Shown one piece after another: positions 1-8,832 of a DNA stretch of 64,000 nt; position 1 is the stretch's first letter, and the number at the start of each line of letters is the position of its first letter. Under the pieces are notes generated by a model. That model had not been told where the DNA came from. It worked only from the letters and a program-made list of their open reading frames with translations, and searched no databases. Made by a program: the position numbers and the translations under genes. This DNA comes from Nitrosopumilaceae archaeon (GTDB lineage: Archaea; Thermoproteota; Nitrososphaeria; Nitrososphaerales; Nitrosopumilaceae), in NCBI GenBank assembly GCA_022823825.1, contig JAJEHG010000065.1:16087-80086 (forward strand), given 5' to 3'.

Positions 1-1575
1 GCAAGCAGCTCAGGCGAGATCGCCATAGTGCACAACGGCATCATAACAAACTTCGAGGAGATAAAGTCCGAGCTTGTACAGGACGGGTACGAGTTCAGGA
101 GCGAGACGGACAGCGAGGTGATTTCAAACCTGCTGCAGAAAAACTACGAGCGAACCGGGAGCGTCAAGGAATCCATGATGGGCACGGTTTCAAGGCTGCA
201 GGGAGAGTATGCGTTCGTGGCAATGTTCAGCGGCGGCAGGCTGGCCGCGGCCAGGCTCCACAAGCCGCTCATAATCGGAGTCGGAAAAAACGACATGTTT
301 CTCTCAAGCGACGTGCTTGGGTTCATCGAGTACACGGACGAGGCCGTGTACGTGGAGAACGGCAACATGGTGACCGCAAACGGAGACATGTCCACGTTTG
401 AGGTCACGGACTTTGAAGGGAGGCCCGTCAAGTACAGCATAACAAAGGTCTCAAAGGAGTTCGGGGACGCGTACAAGGGCGACTATGCTCACTTTACCCT
501 AAAGGAGATCTTCGAGCAGCACGAGACCGCATCCAGGGCAGGCGGGACGGCCGTGCGGGAGATAGCAGAGGCCGCCAGGATCATACGAGGCGCGGACAGC
601 GTATGCCTGACGGGCAGCGGGAGCAGCTACAACGCGGCGCTGGTCGCAAAGCACTTCTTTGCAAGCCATGCCAAAAAGAGCACAGAGGCCGTCATGTCAA
701 GCGAGATGCAGTTCTCATCGGAAGGAATGGGCCCCGGCTCGGTGCTCGTGGCCATATCCCAGAGCGGGGAGAGCGCCGACGTGCTGAGCGCCGTCAGGAC
801 GGCGAGAAAGGCAGGATGCAGAATAATATCGGTGGTCAACATGATGACCTCCTCGCTTGCGCGCCAGTCGGACGTGACAATCGGGATGAACTGCGGCCCC
901 GAGATAGGGGTGGCCGCCACCAAGAGCTTTACGTCTCAGCTGGTGGTGCTATACAGGATAATATCGCAGGTGGCAGAAGACAGGCGGCTCGGTGGCAATG
1001 GCGGCGACAGGGGCGACAGCAGCAGCGGCAACGGCAGTAGCGACATCACAGGCGCAGTCCCGGGCCTCATACTCCGGACGCTGGAGGATCCCACCGGCGT
1101 GCAAAAGGTGGCAAAGGAGCTTAAAGACATATCGGACATATACGTGCTCGGCAGGGGCGTGCACTATCCCATTGCAACGGAGGCGGCCCTGAAGATAAAG
1201 GAGTTGACGTACATACATGCAGAGGGGATTGCAGGAGGCGAGCTAAAGCACGGGCCGCTCGCGCTGATGGACGACTCGACATACGTCATTGTGATAAACC
1301 CGGCCGACTCCACATACGAGGAGATGCTGACCAGCGCAAGGGAGATAAAAGCAAGGGGCGCAAGAATAATAGGAATATCCGACGCGCATTCTGACGTGTA
1401 CGACCACTGGATAAAGATCCCAGAAGCCGGGGATAAAGCGGGGAATTCAAATGGCCCGCTTTATGCCATATCGGAGATCATACCCATACAGCTGCTCGCG
1501 TACTATACGGCGCTGGAGAGGAATGCGGATCCGGATTATCCGAGGAACCTGGCAAAGTCCGTAACAGTCAAGTGA
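1..1575 (+). CDS. glmS: Glutamine-fructose-6-phosphate aminotransferase (isomerizing), 5' truncated by window edge
   Basis: Open frame from base 1; HNGIITNFEEIK, SGSSYNAALVAKHF, SQSGESADVL, AEGIAGGELKHGPLAL and C-terminal NLAKSVTVK typical of GlmS. Confidence 0.95.
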   Translation, partial: ASSSGEIAIVHNGIITNFEEIKSELVQDGYEFRSETDSEVISNLLQKNYERTGSVKESMMGTVSRLQGEYAFVAMFSGGRLAAARLHKPLIIGVGKNDMFLSSDVLGFIEYTDEAVYVENGNMVTANGDMSTFEVTDFEGRPVKYSITKVSKEFGDAYKGDYAHFTLKEIFEQHETASRAGGTAVREIAEAARIIRGADSVCLTGSGSSYNAALVAKHFFASHAKKSTEAVMSSEMQFSSEGMGPGSVLVAISQSGESADVLSAVRTARKAGCRIISVVNMMTSSLARQSDVTIGMNCGPEIGVAATKSFTSQLVVLYRIISQVAEDRRLGGNGGDRGDSSSGNGSSDITGAVPGLILRTLEDPTGVQKVAKELKDISDIYVLGRGVHYPIATEAALKIKELTYIHAEGIAGGELKHGPLALMDDSTYVIVINPADSTYEEMLTSAREIKARGARIIGISDAHSDVYDHWIKIPEAGDKAGNSNGPLYAISEIIPIQLLAYYTALERNADPDYPRNLAKSVTVK

Positions 1576-1638
1576 CGGGGAACCGGTGCGAAAAAGATCG
1601 GGGGCGGCCCGTCCAGCATGCGGCCCGCAGACCAGCCC

Positions 1639-2964
1639 TCATGCGGCCCGCGATCCGAACATTTTGGCGTACTCGGCGTCTATTGCGCGCGCCATCTCCG
1701 CGCGCCCGGCGTTTGTCTTTAGCATGGCAGAGATGATGCAGCCGCCTGCGCCTACGCCCTCCTTGGCATATCCCTCCGCAAATGCCCTCAGTCCTGCATG
1801 CTTTGAGGCGTCAAGCCCCGGGTCTACTGCGATTGCAGGAACGCCGGACACGTCGGATATCAGTCCTGCAAAGTCCGCATTCTTGTCCCCTGCCACGTAC
1901 GAGGTTGTCCCGACTGCCACGTTGCTGCCGTCGTATCCTATCCTTGACGCAACGGCAAGGACGGCGGCCATCTGCGTCCCGCCTGCCAGCATAACCTTGG
2001 AGGATACTGACGCGGAGCTCAGCATGCCGGCCACGAACGGAATCATAGGATCCCCCACGGCGGCCGTTATCCGGTACATGTAATGCTGCCTCTCCGCCTC
2101 GCTTGAGCCCGGTCCGGGCGGCTTTGGCGCGACGTCATCAAGAGGGACCTGCGCGTCGGAGGCGCGTCCACCACCGTGACGTTCCGGGGGCGCAGCCGCG
2201 TGCGGGCGGCCTCGGCCTGGCAGACGCCGTCCGTTATCAGGCGCGGCACCAGCCGCATTGCCCGCGGAGCCACCGGGGGCGCCCTCCGTACGGCCGCCCT
2301 TCTCACCGGGCGCGCGTTGTGGTGTACGCCCCGCGCCCTTCCTGCCAAGCCTCAGAAACGCGTCGCGTATGACCCGTCTCTTGAGGGATATTGGGTTGGA
2401 GGGCATGCTGGAGCTTACCCTCGCGCGATGCCCCAGCCCGTACAGGACTGCCATTGCCGTGGTGGTCCCGGCCGGAATGCTCTCGCCTATCACCAAACAG
2501 TCGGCAAGCGGCGCCAGGCTCCTCCCCACTATGCGCCCATAGTCCACCGCATGCAGCACGTCCTGCACCGACATCGCGTCACGCGTGCGGATGTTGCCGC
2601 CGTACCCAAGCCCCGTGGCCACGTACGGCAGTCTCGGGGATACGCGGCTCCCGGCGTTTATCGTCACGTGCGGAATGCTTGCGTGCTCGAGGGCCGCCTT
2701 TGCAAGGACGGCGGGGGTCGGCTTGCCGTCAGGCGTGACGGGTATGCCCTTGATGGTCCTGCAGTATCCGTAATGCAGGTATTCGGCATCGGCAGGCGGC
2801 GTGAACTTGAACGAGCCCGTATCGGCGCCCGCGATTGTAAGCCCGGGAACCTCGCAGGTGGACGTATACGACATTACCATCGAGAACAGGAACCTGCCGG
2901 AGGCGACAGAGTCTACAAAGTCTGCGCCCCTGCGCTCGCTTCCGTGTATCCTCAGGCCGTCCAT
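1639..2964 (-). CDS. cobT: Archaeal CobT-like nicotinate-nucleotide-dependent phosphoribosyltransferase (UPF0284 type) with a large internal low-complexity insertion
   Basis: Motifs VIGESIPAGTTTAMAVLYGLG, AGGTQMAAVLAVA, VGTTSYVAGDKNADF; insertion about residues 200-295. Confidence 0.8.
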   Translation of the reverse strand: MDGLRIHGSERRGADFVDSVASGRFLFSMVMSYTSTCEVPGLTIAGADTGSFKFTPPADAEYLHYGYCRTIKGIPVTPDGKPTPAVLAKAALEHASIPHVTINAGSRVSPRLPYVATGLGYGGNIRTRDAMSVQDVLHAVDYGRIVGRSLAPLADCLVIGESIPAGTTTAMAVLYGLGHRARVSSSMPSNPISLKRRVIRDAFLRLGRKGAGRTPQRAPGEKGGRTEGAPGGSAGNAAGAAPDNGRRLPGRGRPHAAAPPERHGGGRASDAQVPLDDVAPKPPGPGSSEAERQHYMYRITAAVGDPMIPFVAGMLSSASVSSKVMLAGGTQMAAVLAVASRIGYDGSNVAVGTTSYVAGDKNADFAGLISDVSGVPAIAVDPGLDASKHAGLRAFAEGYAKEGVGAGGCIISAMLKTNAGRAEMARAIDAEYAKMFGSRAA

Positions 2965-3039
2965 ATCCGTTGCTCATCACCAGCCCGTGCGCGGCGCAGA
3001 CCGGCTCCCTCGCGTAAATGACAGTGCGGCCGTGCGCAG

Positions 3040-3660
3040 TCACCCCATGGTCATCCTTGCCACAAACTGCTCCTCGGATACCGGGCGCATCACAGGATTG
3101 CTCTGCTTTTGATCTCCGAGGGTGGACACCGGTACGGCCCCATAGTCGTGCCCCGGATACATCACAAGCGAGTCCTCAAGGTTTGAAAGCGTGTCGAATA
3201 TGCTGTGGTACAGTTCGCGCGCGCTGCCGCCGGGCAGATCGACGCGCCCGCACGTGCCCACAAACAGCGTGTCGCCGGTAAAGATCTTGCCGTCCCCGAC
3301 CAGGCAGATGCTGTCCTTTGAGTGGCCGGGGGTATGCAGCACCTCGAGCGCCGAGTCCCCAAACGCGACGGCGTCGCCGTGCCGCAGCGATATGTCATGG
3401 GGCAGTTCTGACGCCTCGTGCTGCGCGACAGGGGCGCCGGTGGACTGGGCCATCTGCTCGTTTCCCGTCGTGTGGTCAAAATGGTGGTGCGTGTTTACGA
3501 TATGCGTGACGCGAAGCGAGTCCCGCCTTATGACCTGCTCTATGTCCGCCAGGTCCCACGAGGGGTCCAGTATTACGGCATCCCCGGTCTTATAATCAGA
3601 TATGACGTACGTAAAGTTCTGCATGCGTCCCACCTGCATCTGCTCGACTTTGATGGTCAT
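3040..3660 (-). CDS. MBL-fold metallo-hydrolase (glyoxalase II-like)
   Basis: THHHFDHTTGN, HTPGHSKDSICL, FTGDTLFVGTCGRVDLPGG, MYPGHDYG. Confidence 0.9.
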   Translation of the reverse strand: MTIKVEQMQVGRMQNFTYVISDYKTGDAVILDPSWDLADIEQVIRRDSLRVTHIVNTHHHFDHTTGNEQMAQSTGAPVAQHEASELPHDISLRHGDAVAFGDSALEVLHTPGHSKDSICLVGDGKIFTGDTLFVGTCGRVDLPGGSARELYHSIFDTLSNLEDSLVMYPGHDYGAVPVSTLGDQKQSNPVMRPVSEEQFVARMTMG

Positions 3661-4337
3661 GAGACGATCCCTGCCTCCGCCTCCGGCGGGATGCCGATCT
3701 TTTCTGTATGCAGGGCGCCGGTCAGGTCGGGGCGCCTTGGAATTCCCTGCTTCATGCGGTGGAACGTGACGGTCACGTCACACGTCGTATGCATGTTGGC
3801 AGTCTCCCCGGTCTGCGGGTCGAGCCCGCTCGGCACGTCGACGGCCATCTTGAACGGCTCTTGCTGCCCGTTGATGTACGCGATGGCCGACGAGTACGGC
3901 TTCCGGATATCGCCCGTGATGCCGGTCCCGAATATCGCGTCTACGATGACGTCAGGCGCGCTACCCGGTGGCACAAACTCGGCGCCGCACGCCACCAAGG
4001 ACACCGAGCCGGGCATCTTCTCCAAGAGGGACCAGTTCCACCGGCTCTCCTCCGTCTTTATCATGTCGGGACTGCCCAGCAGGTGCACTGCGGGACGGGC
4101 CCCGTATCCGGCAAGGTGCCGGGCGGCTACCATCCCGTCGCCGCCGTTGTTTCCGAGGCCGGCGACCACCAGAACGCGCTTGCCTGCAATGTCGTGCCCC
4201 CTGGCGCGTACGGCCTCCACCAGGCGCCTGGCAGCGGCGGCGCCGGCATTCTCCATCATGAATTTTTTGAGAAAGCCCATGTCGTGCCCCCTGTTCTCGA
4301 TGTCGTACATCTGGGACACCGTAATTGGCGGATCCAT
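3657..4337 (-). CDS. nnrE: NAD(P)H-hydrate epimerase (YjeF N-terminal domain)
   Basis: VLVVAGLGNNGGDGMVAARHLAGYG, VDAIFGTGITGDIRKPY, VDVPSGLDPQTGE; internal ATG start chosen at 4337. Confidence 0.88.
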   Translation of the reverse strand: MDPPITVSQMYDIENRGHDMGFLKKFMMENAGAAAARRLVEAVRARGHDIAGKRVLVVAGLGNNGGDGMVAARHLAGYGARPAVHLLGSPDMIKTEESRWNWSLLEKMPGSVSLVACGAEFVPPGSAPDVIVDAIFGTGITGDIRKPYSSAIAYINGQQEPFKMAVDVPSGLDPQTGETANMHTTCDVTVTFHRMKQGIPRRPDLTGALHTEKIGIPPEAEAGIVS

Positions 4338-4467
4338 GGCGTGGTGGGCGTGGGCGGCCAAATTAAGCTTGCCAAGCGTCGGCGGCGGGCGCGGGCGGCC
4401 GCACCCGCGGATGCGGCAGCGGACAAAAGCTCTGAAGGAATTTAACGGGGCCCTTGGCAGTACAATC

Positions 4468-5688
4468 GTGAAGAGTGTCCTCACACTTGATGACTTTGAC
4501 CTCAAGGGCAAGACCGTGTTTCTGAGGGTCGACATGAACTGTCCCATCGACCCCAACACGATGGAGATTCTGGGCACAAAGCGGATAGAGGAGGCGGCGG
4601 CCAGCCTGAAGTCGCTGCAGGACGCAAAGGTGGTGATCGCATCCCACCAGGGAAGGGTGGGCAACAACGACTATACCGGAATGTCAAGCCATGCGGAGGT
4701 GCTCCAGAAGGTGACCGGCCGCAGCATCAAGTACGTGGAGGACGTGATGGGGGTGGCGGCCCAGGACGAGATACGCAGCATGAAGGACGGCGACATCATA
4801 CTGCTTGACAACCTCAGGTTCTGCGCGGAGGAGAACTATGAATTTCCCCCCGAGTCCGCCTCCAAGACGATAATGGTCTCCAGGCTCTCAAAGCTGTTCG
4901 ACGCGTGCGTCATGGACTCGTTTCCGAGCGCGCACAGGCAGCATCCGTCGATCGTGGGATTCCCCCACGTGCTTCCGGCGTGCGCCGGCAGGATTGTAGA
5001 GCGCGAGGTTCAGAACCTCGACAACATAATGACGGTGGCAAAGGCCCCCCACGTGATCGTACTGGGAGGCTCAAAGGTGCCCGACAGGCTAGAGGCCATA
5101 AAGATGCTGATAGAGAACGGCAGGGCCGACCACATACTTCTGACCGGGCTCATTGGAAACGTGTTTCTGCGCGCCCAGGCAAGGATAAAGTCGTCGCTTG
5201 GGATAAAACGCGAAGAGGAGGCAGTGGCAAAGGCCCACGCGCTGATTGGCGAGTATCCCGACGTGTTTGCCACTCCCGTGGACGTGGCAATCGACAAGGA
5301 CGGCGAGAGGATAGAGATGGACGTCAGGGAGATGAGCAGGGGGGACAAGGTGTACGACATGGGCCCAAAGACGGTGGAATACTATTCAAAGCTGATATCG
5401 GGCGCCGGCACCGTGTTCATAAGCGGCCCTGCAGGGTTCTTTGAGAACGAAAACTTTAGCTATGGGACAAACTCCCTGCTGAGGGCAGTCGCAGACTCCA
5501 TGGCCACCACCATAGTCAGCGGCGGCCACCTTACCTCGGCGCTAAAAAAGCTGGGACTGACTGACAGGATAAACCACATCAGCACCGCCGGCGGAGCCCT
5601 CGTGCTGTATCTGACAGGCAAGCGCCTTCCCATGATAAGCGCGCTCGAGGATGCGTCCGCCAGGCACAGGAACCAGGGGCTCAGTTGA
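4468..5688 (+). CDS. pgk: Phosphoglycerate kinase
   Basis: GTG start; LRVDMNCPID, LDNLRFCAEEN, VLGGSKVPDRLEAI, ISGPAGFFE, STAGGALVLYLTG. Confidence 0.92.
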   Translation: MKSVLTLDDFDLKGKTVFLRVDMNCPIDPNTMEILGTKRIEEAAASLKSLQDAKVVIASHQGRVGNNDYTGMSSHAEVLQKVTGRSIKYVEDVMGVAAQDEIRSMKDGDIILLDNLRFCAEENYEFPPESASKTIMVSRLSKLFDACVMDSFPSAHRQHPSIVGFPHVLPACAGRIVEREVQNLDNIMTVAKAPHVIVLGGSKVPDRLEAIKMLIENGRADHILLTGLIGNVFLRAQARIKSSLGIKREEEAVAKAHALIGEYPDVFATPVDVAIDKDGERIEMDVREMSRGDKVYDMGPKTVEYYSKLISGAGTVFISGPAGFFENENFSYGTNSLLRAVADSMATTIVSGGHLTSALKKLGLTDRINHISTAGGALVLYLTGKRLPMISALEDASARHRNQGLS

Positions 5689-6042
5689 TGCGGGGCGTGC
5701 CCCGAGGATGCCGACGGCGGCAGGGGATACGAGTATCTGAGATCAGGCGCATAGAGGCATGGCCGAACTGCGGCGATGGCTATGGCGGCGGCGGCGGCGG
5801 CTGCAGGGACGGTGGCACACATGACAGCGGCGGCATCTGCCCCCCCCCCCTTCCCCTCCCCGGCATGGCGCCTTCAAGCACGGCATTCACAGCCTAGAAC
5901 CGCCACGTCGTGCGGACTCGGCGGATTCGGATTCGCATGGCATGTCACGACCGCGCGCGGAATAACCGTACAGATGGTTACGCGGGGGCGTCTATAATGT
6001 CAGAGTCGTTTTTGTGATCGACGCCGTTCAGCACTCAGGCTC

Positions 6043-6438
6043 CTACAATGGCGCCTTGCAGCCGGGATTCGGGCATGCGCGCTCCTCTGCCCTTCCCAGG
6101 TGGACTGTTTGGGAGCAGGCGCCGCATTTCATCTCGTCCACCACGTCAAAGAGGCGCAGCCACATCGTGTTAAAGTTCTGCGCTATGTTGCGTACAAGGC
6201 CCGACTCGCACAGCGACGTAAAGTCGGACTCGACATCGCACACGTCACACGTGTCGTCCACGGCGCCTTTTTTGCGCATGATGTCCAGGACTTCGTCGTT
6301 CGTAAACCGGAGCTCGAGGTCGTTAAAATTCTCAAATATTGTACGGCGCATCTCAAGACCCAGCGCGGCGGAGGCGTCAGCGTTATTGCCGGAGGCGGCG
6401 TCAGCAGCCCCTGTCGCCCCGTCGGAATCGCCAGCCAT
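6043..6438 (-). CDS. Hypothetical protein with Cys pairs (CDVC, CGAC, CPNPGC)
   Basis: ORF abutting the SufU-like gene, same strand; zinc-ribbon-like cysteine pairs. Confidence 0.65.
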   Translation of the reverse strand: MAGDSDGATGAADAASGNNADASAALGLEMRRTIFENFNDLELRFTNDEVLDIMRKKGAVDDTCDVCDVESDFTSLCESGLVRNIAQNFNTMWLRLFDVVDEMKCGACSQTVHLGRAEERACPNPGCKAPL

Positions 6439-6933
6439 CTAGTACAGTCCGGCAGCCTCTTCTTTTAGTCTGTCGATCTCCTCAGGAGACATGCCGGCAT
6501 CCGCGGCGTCCGGGCCAGTGGAGCTGCCCGAGTTCTGCATGTGCCTTCCAAGATACGTGTATAGCGCCGACTTGAACACCTTCAGCGACAGCAGCGCGCA
6601 CTTTATGCGGACCGCCTGCAGGTGTTCCAGCCCCAGCTCGCCCAGTATGTCGTCCTTGCCTACTGCCCTCACCTCTTCTAGGCTCTTTCCTTTTGTAATC
6701 TCAGTCAGGACCGACGAGCACGCCATGCAGATTGCGCAGCCCTTGCCATGGAACTTTATGTCAGAGACGGCGTTGTCAGATATGTTCATGTCTATGTCTA
6801 TGCTGTCGCCGCACAGCGGGTTTGCGTCATGAAACGTCACGTCGGGGTTCTCTATCTTGCCAAAGTTTGCCGGATTCCTCGAATAGTCCACGATCATCTC
6901 GTGGTAGATGTCCGCGTTGCCACCGCTGCTCAT
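6439..6933 (-). CDS. sufU: SufU/IscU-type Fe-S scaffold protein
   Basis: YSRNPANFGKIENPDV, NPLCGDSIDIDMNI, GKGCAICMACSSVLTEITKGKS. Confidence 0.92.
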   Translation of the reverse strand: MSSGGNADIYHEMIVDYSRNPANFGKIENPDVTFHDANPLCGDSIDIDMNISDNAVSDIKFHGKGCAICMACSSVLTEITKGKSLEEVRAVGKDDILGELGLEHLQAVRIKCALLSLKVFKSALYTYLGRHMQNSGSSTGPDAADAGMSPEEIDRLKEEAAGLY

Positions 6934-8450
6934 CTTGCAGCATCGCCCTCCTCTTTCTTGCCGCGCACCGCAAACTTTTGCGCCACCACGTCAAGCGATC
7001 CTACCAGTGCGTCGATCTCGGAGGTTGTATTGTACAGGTAAAAGCTCGCCCTTGACGTGGCCGCCACGTCGAGCTTTTCCATCAGCACCTGCGCGCAGTG
7101 GTGTCCAGACCTGAGCGCCACGCCGGCCTCGTCTATGATATACGCGACATCGTGCGGGTGCACCGACTGGAAGTTAAACGAGATGACGCCGCCGCGCCTC
7201 GAGGCGTCCTTTGGCCCGTATATCTTAAGGTCCGGTACGGCTGACAGTTTTTCTAGCGCGTATCGCGTGAGGAGCATCTCGTGGCTTCTGACGTTCTTCA
7301 TCCCGATTCGTTCAAGGTAGTCTATGGCGGCGCCCAGCCCTATCACGTCGGCGATGTTGGGCGTGCCGGCCTCGAACTTGTACGGCAGATCGTTCCACGT
7401 GGACTCGTACTTGTGCACCTCGCGGATCATGTCACCGCCCCCGTGGAACGGCACCATCTCGCCCAGCATTTCCTTGCTTGCCCAGAGTACGCCTATGCCG
7501 GTGGGTCCCAGCATCTTGTGGCCGGAGAATGCGAAAAAGTCGCACCCGAGCGACGCGATGTCGACTGGCATGTGCGGTACGGCCTGGGCGCCGTCCACCA
7601 GCGTGGGGACGCCGGCAGCCTTGCACTTTGAGATGATTGCATCTGCGTCTGTGATGGTGCCAAGCACGTTTGACATCAGGCTGAACGCGACCAGTCTCAC
7701 CCTTCCAGTATCAAGCAGCTTGTCCAGATCGTCAAGGATCAGCTCGCCGTTATCGTCAATCCGGACATATTCTAGGACCGCCCCCCTTTCTTCGGCCACG
7801 AGCTGCCACGGCACAATGTTGCTGTGGTGCTCGTATTCCGTAGTGACTATGATGTCGCCGGGCCTTACGTGTCCTCTTCCCCATGCGTATGCCACCAAGT
7901 TGATTGCCTCAGTAGTGCCGCGGACGAATATTATCTCCTGCCGGTCCCTGATGTTTACAAATTTGGCCACCTTGTCCCGGACCGCCTCGTAGGCCTCGGT
8001 GGCCTCCTCGGCAAGCGCGTACACGGCCCTGTGGGTGTTCGCATTGTACGTCCTGTAATAGTCGCCTATCGCGTCTATCACCTGCGTGGGTTTTTGCGTG
8101 GTGGATGCATTATCCAGATATACCAGGGGCTTGCCGTCCCTGACGGTCCTAGCAAGTATCGGAAAGTCCCCTCGAAGATCCTCAAAATTTACCACGGGCT
8201 GCGCAGGGGGTTTTGTTTGCGTGGAGGGCTGCTGCTGCGGTGGTTTTTGCTGCGTGGGTTGCGGCTGCTGCTGCGGTGGTTTTTGCTGCGTGGGTTGCGG
8301 CTGCTGCTGCGGTGGTTTTTGCTGCGTGGGTTGCGGCTGCTTTTGCGCATGCTGGAATTGCCGACGGTGCCGATTCCGGCGGCGTGCCTTTTTGCCATGC
8401 TGCGGTTGCTGCTGCGGCTGGGGGGATTGTCCATTCTGAGTCGCGTCCAT
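6930..8450 (-). CDS. sufS: Cysteine desulfurase SufS with Q/P/K-rich repetitive N-terminal extension
   Basis: YLDNASTTQKP, HRAVYALAEEATEAYE, FSGHKMLGPTGIGVLW, RSGHHCAQ; 4-bp overlap with sufU. Confidence 0.93.
   Translation of the reverse strand: MDATQNGQSPQPQQQPQHGKKARRRNRHRRQFQHAQKQPQPTQQKPPQQQPQPTQQKPPQQQPQPTQQKPPQQQPSTQTKPPAQPVVNFEDLRGDFPILARTVRDGKPLVYLDNASTTQKPTQVIDAIGDYYRTYNANTHRAVYALAEEATEAYEAVRDKVAKFVNIRDRQEIIFVRGTTEAINLVAYAWGRGHVRPGDIIVTTEYEHHSNIVPWQLVAEERGAVLEYVRIDDNGELILDDLDKLLDTGRVRLVAFSLMSNVLGTITDADAIISKCKAAGVPTLVDGAQAVPHMPVDIASLGCDFFAFSGHKMLGPTGIGVLWASKEMLGEMVPFHGGGDMIREVHKYESTWNDLPYKFEAGTPNIADVIGLGAAIDYLERIGMKNVRSHEMLLTRYALEKLSAVPDLKIYGPKDASRRGGVISFNFQSVHPHDVAYIIDEAGVALRSGHHCAQVLMEKLDVAATSRASFYLYNTTSEIDALVGSLDVVAQKFAVRGKKEEGDAAR
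8239..8340. repeat. 36-bp tandem repeat, about 3 copies, within sufS N-terminal coding region
   Basis: ggtggtttttgctgcgtgggttgcggctgctgctgc at 8239, 8275 and 8311 (third copy partial). Confidence 0.92.
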
Positions 8451-8459
8451 GGCCGGTCA

Positions 8460-8807
8460 CTACGCCTCTACGTATATCTGTCCATCGTCCACTCTAATGT
8501 TGTAGACTTGTACGGGTTTTTCGGCGGGGGGATTCAGGGGGCAGCCGGACTCCAAGTCAAACACAGAAAGATGTAACGGGCAACGCACGCCGTCGGGCCC
8601 CAGGAAGCCTGTCGACAGGTCCGCGTCTTCGTGGGTACACATCAGGTCGGTCACGCGTATTGCCCCGCCCTGGTTTGCGACCAGCATCCTGCGGCCGCCC
8701 TCATGATCCTCGAATTTTTGCAGCGTCCCGTCTGCAACGTCGGAAAGCGGGCATACACGAAGCCACCTTTTTTTGCCGTCGCGGCTGTCGCCGGCGGCAG
8801 CGTCCAT
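8460..8807 (-). CDS. Rieske-type [2Fe-2S] ferredoxin
   Basis: CTHEDADLSTGFL...VRCPLHLSVFDLESG; ATG start at 8807 chosen to avoid overlap with sufD. Confidence 0.85.
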   Translation of the reverse strand: MDAAAGDSRDGKKRWLRVCPLSDVADGTLQKFEDHEGGRRMLVANQGGAIRVTDLMCTHEDADLSTGFLGPDGVRCPLHLSVFDLESGCPLNPPAEKPVQVYNIRVDDGQIYVEA

Positions 8808-8832
8808 GGCGCCGTTCTTGTCACCATCATCA

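Noticed and set aside
2075-2380. Possible intein in CobT
   Set aside because: No intein splice-junction residues or endonuclease/Hint motifs; segment is pure low complexity.
3418-4467. 5' part of the 756-aa plus-strand ORF fused in frame to PGK
   Set aside because: Antisense to the MBL hydrolase and NnrE genes; PGK homology begins at the GTG at 4468, so the extension is a GC-rich spurious open frame.
8239-8340. Possible CRISPR-like direct repeat (36-bp period)
   Set aside because: Repeats are contiguous without spacers and lie in frame inside sufS; coding tandem repeat, not CRISPR.
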